Assembly (NCBI GenBank): GCA_043820985.1
Contig: JBDRDH010000020.1
Coordinates: forward strand, 1-33,967
Reading direction: 5' to 3'
DNA from: JAAYXS01 sp043820985
GTDB lineage: Bacteria > Planctomycetota > Phycisphaerae > UBA1845 > Fen-1342
Length of the DNA stretch: 33,967 nt
Of this stretch, positions 30,897 to 33,967 are shown piece by piece; positions within the stretch are counted from its first letter, which is position 1; each line of letters begins with the position of its first letter. A program made the position numbers and the translations under genes. The notes beneath the pieces were generated by a model, which worked only from the letters and a program-made list of their open reading frames with translations, did not search any database and was not told where the DNA came from.

Positions 30897-33434
30897 GTGC
30901 AGATGCCATATCGCACCCAGGATCGGGAGTCCTTCGTGAAACGGGTGTTCTGGTTGAGCCTGATTCTCTCCGCACTTGGTGCTCACCCACTGTATGCCCA
31001 GCCCGTTGTGGGTGACGTGGCTATGGTGGGTTTTCGGGCATCGCGCACCAGCGGGACCGGCTACCTGGCCCGCGAGGGGCAGTGGATACCGATCCAGGCT
31101 CGGCTGACCGTGCAGGGCAGCCAGATGTTTCAGGGGCAACTCAGCTTCGAGACCGCCGACCTGGATGGCGATCTGATCGCTTTCCGCGAAAGCCCGGTAA
31201 CGGTAACTCCCGACGCGGGTCTGAAGCGCGCCTGGTGCTATGCGGCCTGGCAGCAAACCCCCTACACCATGAGCCGCACCAGGAAACTTGACATCATCAG
31301 CGCCGACGGCGTTCTTATAAACCAGTTGACCGTGCCGGAAGTTGACTTCATCAGCAATGACACCATGCTGATCCTCGATATCAGTGATGAGCGGCTCACG
31401 CACTTACGGGGCTTGTTTGAAACTCCCAATTGGCGGCCGCGCGATCCGGGCTGCGGTGTGCGTCCGTACTATCGCAATATTGCCGTCGCCGCGATGCCGG
31501 CCGCCGATCTGCCGGATCGCTGGTTTGGCCTGGAAGCCGTGGACGTCGTACTTTGGGATCGCCCCAATCCCGCCGCCCTGAGCAATGCCCAGATGGAAGC
31601 CTTAACCAGTTGGGTGCGGCGTGGCGGCCAGCTTGTCGTGGGAATCGGACAGAACTGGCCGGCCATACGTGACAGTGCCCTGGCGGAAATAATCCCCTTG
31701 CAAAGTCAACCGGCCACGGCGGGGGCTGAAAGCGTGCCGGCATCCGTCGAAACCAACTCCATGCCACGTTTCTTTGGCGAACTGGTCGAGGATGCTTATC
31801 AAACGAGTGTCCCGCCGCCAGAACGCACTTTCCGATCGCCGGTGGTAGTAACGACCGCCGAAGCGAAGCCCGGAGCGCTACGAGCTTTCAAAACAATGAT
31901 AGCGGGTAATATCACCATCGATCTGATCACGATTCAATGGATCGGTTCCGGACGGGTCATAGCGGTCGCCGCCAGCCTGCGGGATCTCACTCGGGTTCCG
32001 GTGAACGACAAGTTTTATGCCCATCTGTTCGACCTGAACACCCTGTCCGACAATTTCCGCAATAGCGAGGGGGAAACCTTTAATTATACACTCTTCGACT
32101 CGACATCCCTCTACAGTGAAGTCGTCAGCCCGACGAGCTTCGGTGGCTGGGGTAGTCTGTTGGTGCTGGCGGCGTTTGCCTTTGTAGTGGTGTACATCGG
32201 GCTGGCCACACTGGTGAGCTGGTGGTGGCTCAAGCAACATTCACTGGTAAGTCTGAGCTGGACGGTTTTCGCCGTTTTCGCGGTCGTGGCGAGTGTATTG
32301 AGCCTGGGCACCGTGACGGTCCTGCGTGGCGTGCAACGCGGCGTGCACGCCTTCAGCCTGGTGGACCTCGAAGCCGGGCGGCCAGAAGCCCGGGCCCGCT
32401 GCTACTTCGGCTACCGCAGCCCGATTCGCCGGAGCATTAATCTGACGCTGGCCGGCGACGGCAGCTACCTGCGGCCCATGACACGCGATCCGCAAGGAGC
32501 TGGCGTGTATGCCACTCCCCAGCGTTACTCGGCAATTGCCAACCGCGCCCTGCTGGAAGCGACCCCCATGCGGGCCACGCTCAAACAGTTTGAGGGTTTC
32601 TGGGAAGGCACGGTTGACGGCAAAATCCAGGCGGCGTTGACGGCCAATAAAGGGAGTGGAGAAATTACCCTGGGAAGTTGGATCTACAACGATCTGAACG
32701 TTGACCTGACCGGTGGCTATCTGATATACGTTGATCCACGTTTTGATATGTACGATCAACGCAGAGGCCCGGATTTTCCGACCAGACCGGCGGGGGCCAC
32801 CAACACCTGGGGCGAGCGTGAGAATGTACCACCGGCGCTTAATATCCTCGTAGCCTGGATACCACCAATCCGTTCGGGCGAGAAGCTCAGTGGAATCGGC
32901 CAGGAGCATTACCGCCTGGTACGACCGGCGCGGGCTCGCTGGGATCAACAGGCCGAACGCAGTTGGGCGGATATGCCCGATTTGCAAACCCTGTGGGATG
33001 AACAGAATATCTGGCTCGGGGCCGGTCAGCGGCGAAGACCACAGCAGGGTCTCGATCGCGGCTGGCAACGCCAACTGGATGCCACCGCCAAAGCAGCGCT
33101 TTTAGCCTCAACACGTAATTTCCATTTGCACTCACAAGAGGATTTTGACAAGGTCAGTGGCAATCCGATCAGCACCGACGGACTGATGAACTGCGATATC
33201 ACGAGTTGGTTGATGCAGGGCCGAGTGCGGGCCCCCGTCGGGCAACGCGACGATCTCGTGCAGGGCCAGGGTCAGGCCGTGCTGCTGCTGATGGCGGACG
33301 ATCCCGGACCGGTACGCCTTCAAGGGGGCGGAAATGAGTTGTCGCCAGTCAGTGGGCATACGATGTATCGCGTTCGAGTTCCACTTAACTTCGAGGGTAA
33401 TGCCCCTCGCCCACCCGAGGGGATCACGCCATGA
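30897..33434 (+). CDS. Large exported membrane protein linked to an ABC transporter
   Basis: The protein is 845 aa from the GTG at 30897 (ACAGGA six bases upstream). A GTG at 30936 with GGGAG upstream would give a neater signal peptide (VKRVFWLSLILSALG, cleavage near YAQ). Residues 40-240 are beta-rich, with an alpha/beta segment (VDVVLWDRPNP, LTSWVRRGGQLVVGIGQNW) resembling the amidotransferase-like folds found in exported accessory proteins of ABC-2 transporters. Two membrane helices lie at about 417-440 (LLVLAAFAFVVVYIGLATLV) and 450-475. A large external domain follows, ending in beta strands. The stop overlaps the ATP-binding protein start by 4 bp (ATGA), so the two are probably co-translated and work together. 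The family was not recognised with confidence. Confidence 0.75.
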   Translation: MQMPYRTQDRESFVKRVFWLSLILSALGAHPLYAQPVVGDVAMVGFRASRTSGTGYLAREGQWIPIQARLTVQGSQMFQGQLSFETADLDGDLIAFRESPVTVTPDAGLKRAWCYAAWQQTPYTMSRTRKLDIISADGVLINQLTVPEVDFISNDTMLILDISDERLTHLRGLFETPNWRPRDPGCGVRPYYRNIAVAAMPAADLPDRWFGLEAVDVVLWDRPNPAALSNAQMEALTSWVRRGGQLVVGIGQNWPAIRDSALAEIIPLQSQPATAGAESVPASVETNSMPRFFGELVEDAYQTSVPPPERTFRSPVVVTTAEAKPGALRAFKTMIAGNITIDLITIQWIGSGRVIAVAASLRDLTRVPVNDKFYAHLFDLNTLSDNFRNSEGETFNYTLFDSTSLYSEVVSPTSFGGWGSLLVLAAFAFVVVYIGLATLVSWWWLKQHSLVSLSWTVFAVFAVVASVLSLGTVTVLRGVQRGVHAFSLVDLEAGRPEARARCYFGYRSPIRRSINLTLAGDGSYLRPMTRDPQGAGVYATPQRYSAIANRALLEATPMRATLKQFEGFWEGTVDGKIQAALTANKGSGEITLGSWIYNDLNVDLTGGYLIYVDPRFDMYDQRRGPDFPTRPAGATNTWGERENVPPALNILVAWIPPIRSGEKLSGIGQEHYRLVRPARARWDQQAERSWADMPDLQTLWDEQNIWLGAGQRRRPQQGLDRGWQRQLDATAKAALLASTRNFHLHSQEDFDKVSGNPISTDGLMNCDITSWLMQGRVRAPVGQRDDLVQGQGQAVLLLMADDPGPVRLQGGGNELSPVSGHTMYRVRVPLNFEGNAPRPPEGITP

Positions 33435-33967
33435 TCATCCAGACTATTAACCTGACCAAGCGCTACGGCAAGCTGGTGGCACTCAACAACATCCACCTGA
33501 ACATCGAGGAAGGTGAATGCTTCGGCTACATCGGGCCGAACGGCGCCGGTAAAACCACGACCATTCGCATCCTGGCCACCCTCCTGCAACCGACCTGGGG
33601 TGAGGCGCGCGTTTGTGGCCACGTGGTCGGCTATGAGTCCCGCAAGATCCGCCCGTTAATCGGTTATGTACCTGATTTCTTTGGGGCCTACGAAGACATG
33701 GTCGTGCAGGAATATCTGGAGTTTTTCGCCAGCGCCTACGCTATCGTCGGGAAAAAACGCACCCAGATCGTCGGCGACGTGCTGGAACTGACTGATTTGA
33801 CGCACAAACACGATGCCCTGGTTGATTCACTGTCACGCGGCATGAAGCAGAGACTGAGTATCGCGCGGGTGCTCCTGCACGATCCCAAGGTTTTACTACT
33901 CGATGAGCCGGCCAGCGGTCTCGATCCGCGCGCCCGGCTCGAAATCCGCGAGTTGCTCAAGGAGCTG
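33431..33967 (+). CDS. ABC transporter ATP-binding protein, N-terminal part
   Basis: The frame is open to the right window edge, and 179 codons are visible. The ATG at 33431 has GAGGGG eight bases upstream. Motifs in order are Walker A GPNGAGKTT (35-43), the Q-loop region IGYVPDFFGAYEDM (with Asp where Gln is usual), the signature LSRGMKQRLSIARVL, Walker B VLLLDEP and the D-loop SGLDPRAR. It belongs to the ABC-2 exporter group (CcmA/NatA/GldA-like). It hydrolyses ATP at the inner membrane to drive a permease that should lie just downstream. It overlaps the upstream membrane-protein gene by 4 bp. Confidence 0.93.
   Translation, partial: MIIQTINLTKRYGKLVALNNIHLNIEEGECFGYIGPNGAGKTTTIRILATLLQPTWGEARVCGHVVGYESRKIRPLIGYVPDFFGAYEDMVVQEYLEFFASAYAIVGKKRTQIVGDVLELTDLTHKHDALVDSLSRGMKQRLSIARVLLHDPKVLLLDEPASGLDPRARLEIRELLKEL

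Overview
The window looks like a chromosome segment from a planctomycete (Planctomycetota, possibly Phycisphaerae-like). This is inferred from lineage habits seen in the sequence. Several exported proteins end in a dockerin-like pair of calcium loops. A small membrane protein carries a C-terminal zinc ribbon of the CGYxLxGLPxxRCPECG kind. Sugar isomerase-like proteins carry twin-arginine signals. Intergenic DNA is full of short GC-rich palindromic dispersed repeats. GC content is high (roughly 60 % by eye), and most starts have a clear GGAG/AGGA ribosome binding site, several of which decide between alternative starts.

Layout. 1-3.8 kb: the end of a YkgJ-type cysteine-cluster protein, a small exported protein with a dockerin-like segment, a small gene on the minus strand broken by one in-frame TAG, repeat-rich DNA, a minus-strand cobalamin-binding-domain protein lacking two expected cofactor residues, and a 58-aa membrane peptide. 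4.0-7.6 kb: a protein quality-control cluster, tig - clpP - clpP2 - lipoprotein. 7.6-13.7 kb: two large minus-strand exported proteins ending in dockerin-like modules. One is a 14-repeat propeller interrupted by a frameshift in a run of ten G, and the other is a beta-helix plus propeller. 14.3-20.7 kb: a same-strand sugar cluster that starts with a xylose-isomerase-family protein and ends with xylulokinase. Between them lie two different MntA/HepT (nucleotidyltransferase/HEPN) modules, a Tat-exported FucI-like protein and a zinc-ribbon membrane protein. 20.7-25.8 kb: a 1316-aa exported multidomain protein (Asp-box propeller, carbohydrate-binding-like domain, seven FG-GAP repeats, dockerin-like end) and a Tat-exported sugar-phosphate-isomerase-like TIM barrel. 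26.1-27.4 kb: a PIN-PhoH ATPase. 27.4-28.9 kb: no credible protein gene, but about 1.05 kb rich in hairpins with GNRA, UUCG and CUUG tetraloops and closing helices, best read as a large structured non-coding RNA on the plus strand that I cannot assign to a known class. 28.9-30.4 kb: a minus-strand MATE transporter. 30.5-30.8 kb: a compact minus-strand transcription unit (promoter, long hairpin, Rho-independent terminator), a candidate small RNA. 30.9 kb to the end: an exported/membrane protein overlapping the start of an ABC transporter ATPase cut by the window edge.

Together the genes suggest a saprophytic planctomycete with surface or secreted carbohydrate-interacting proteins, pentose metabolism and housekeeping proteolysis. 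The best candidates for undescribed biology are the large RNA at 27.64-28.70 kb, the minus-strand small RNA at 30.5-30.8 kb, the shared six-cysteine dockerin-like tail, and the two toxin-antitoxin-like modules nested in the pentose cluster. No tRNA, rRNA, CRISPR array, insertion sequence or phage gene was recognised.
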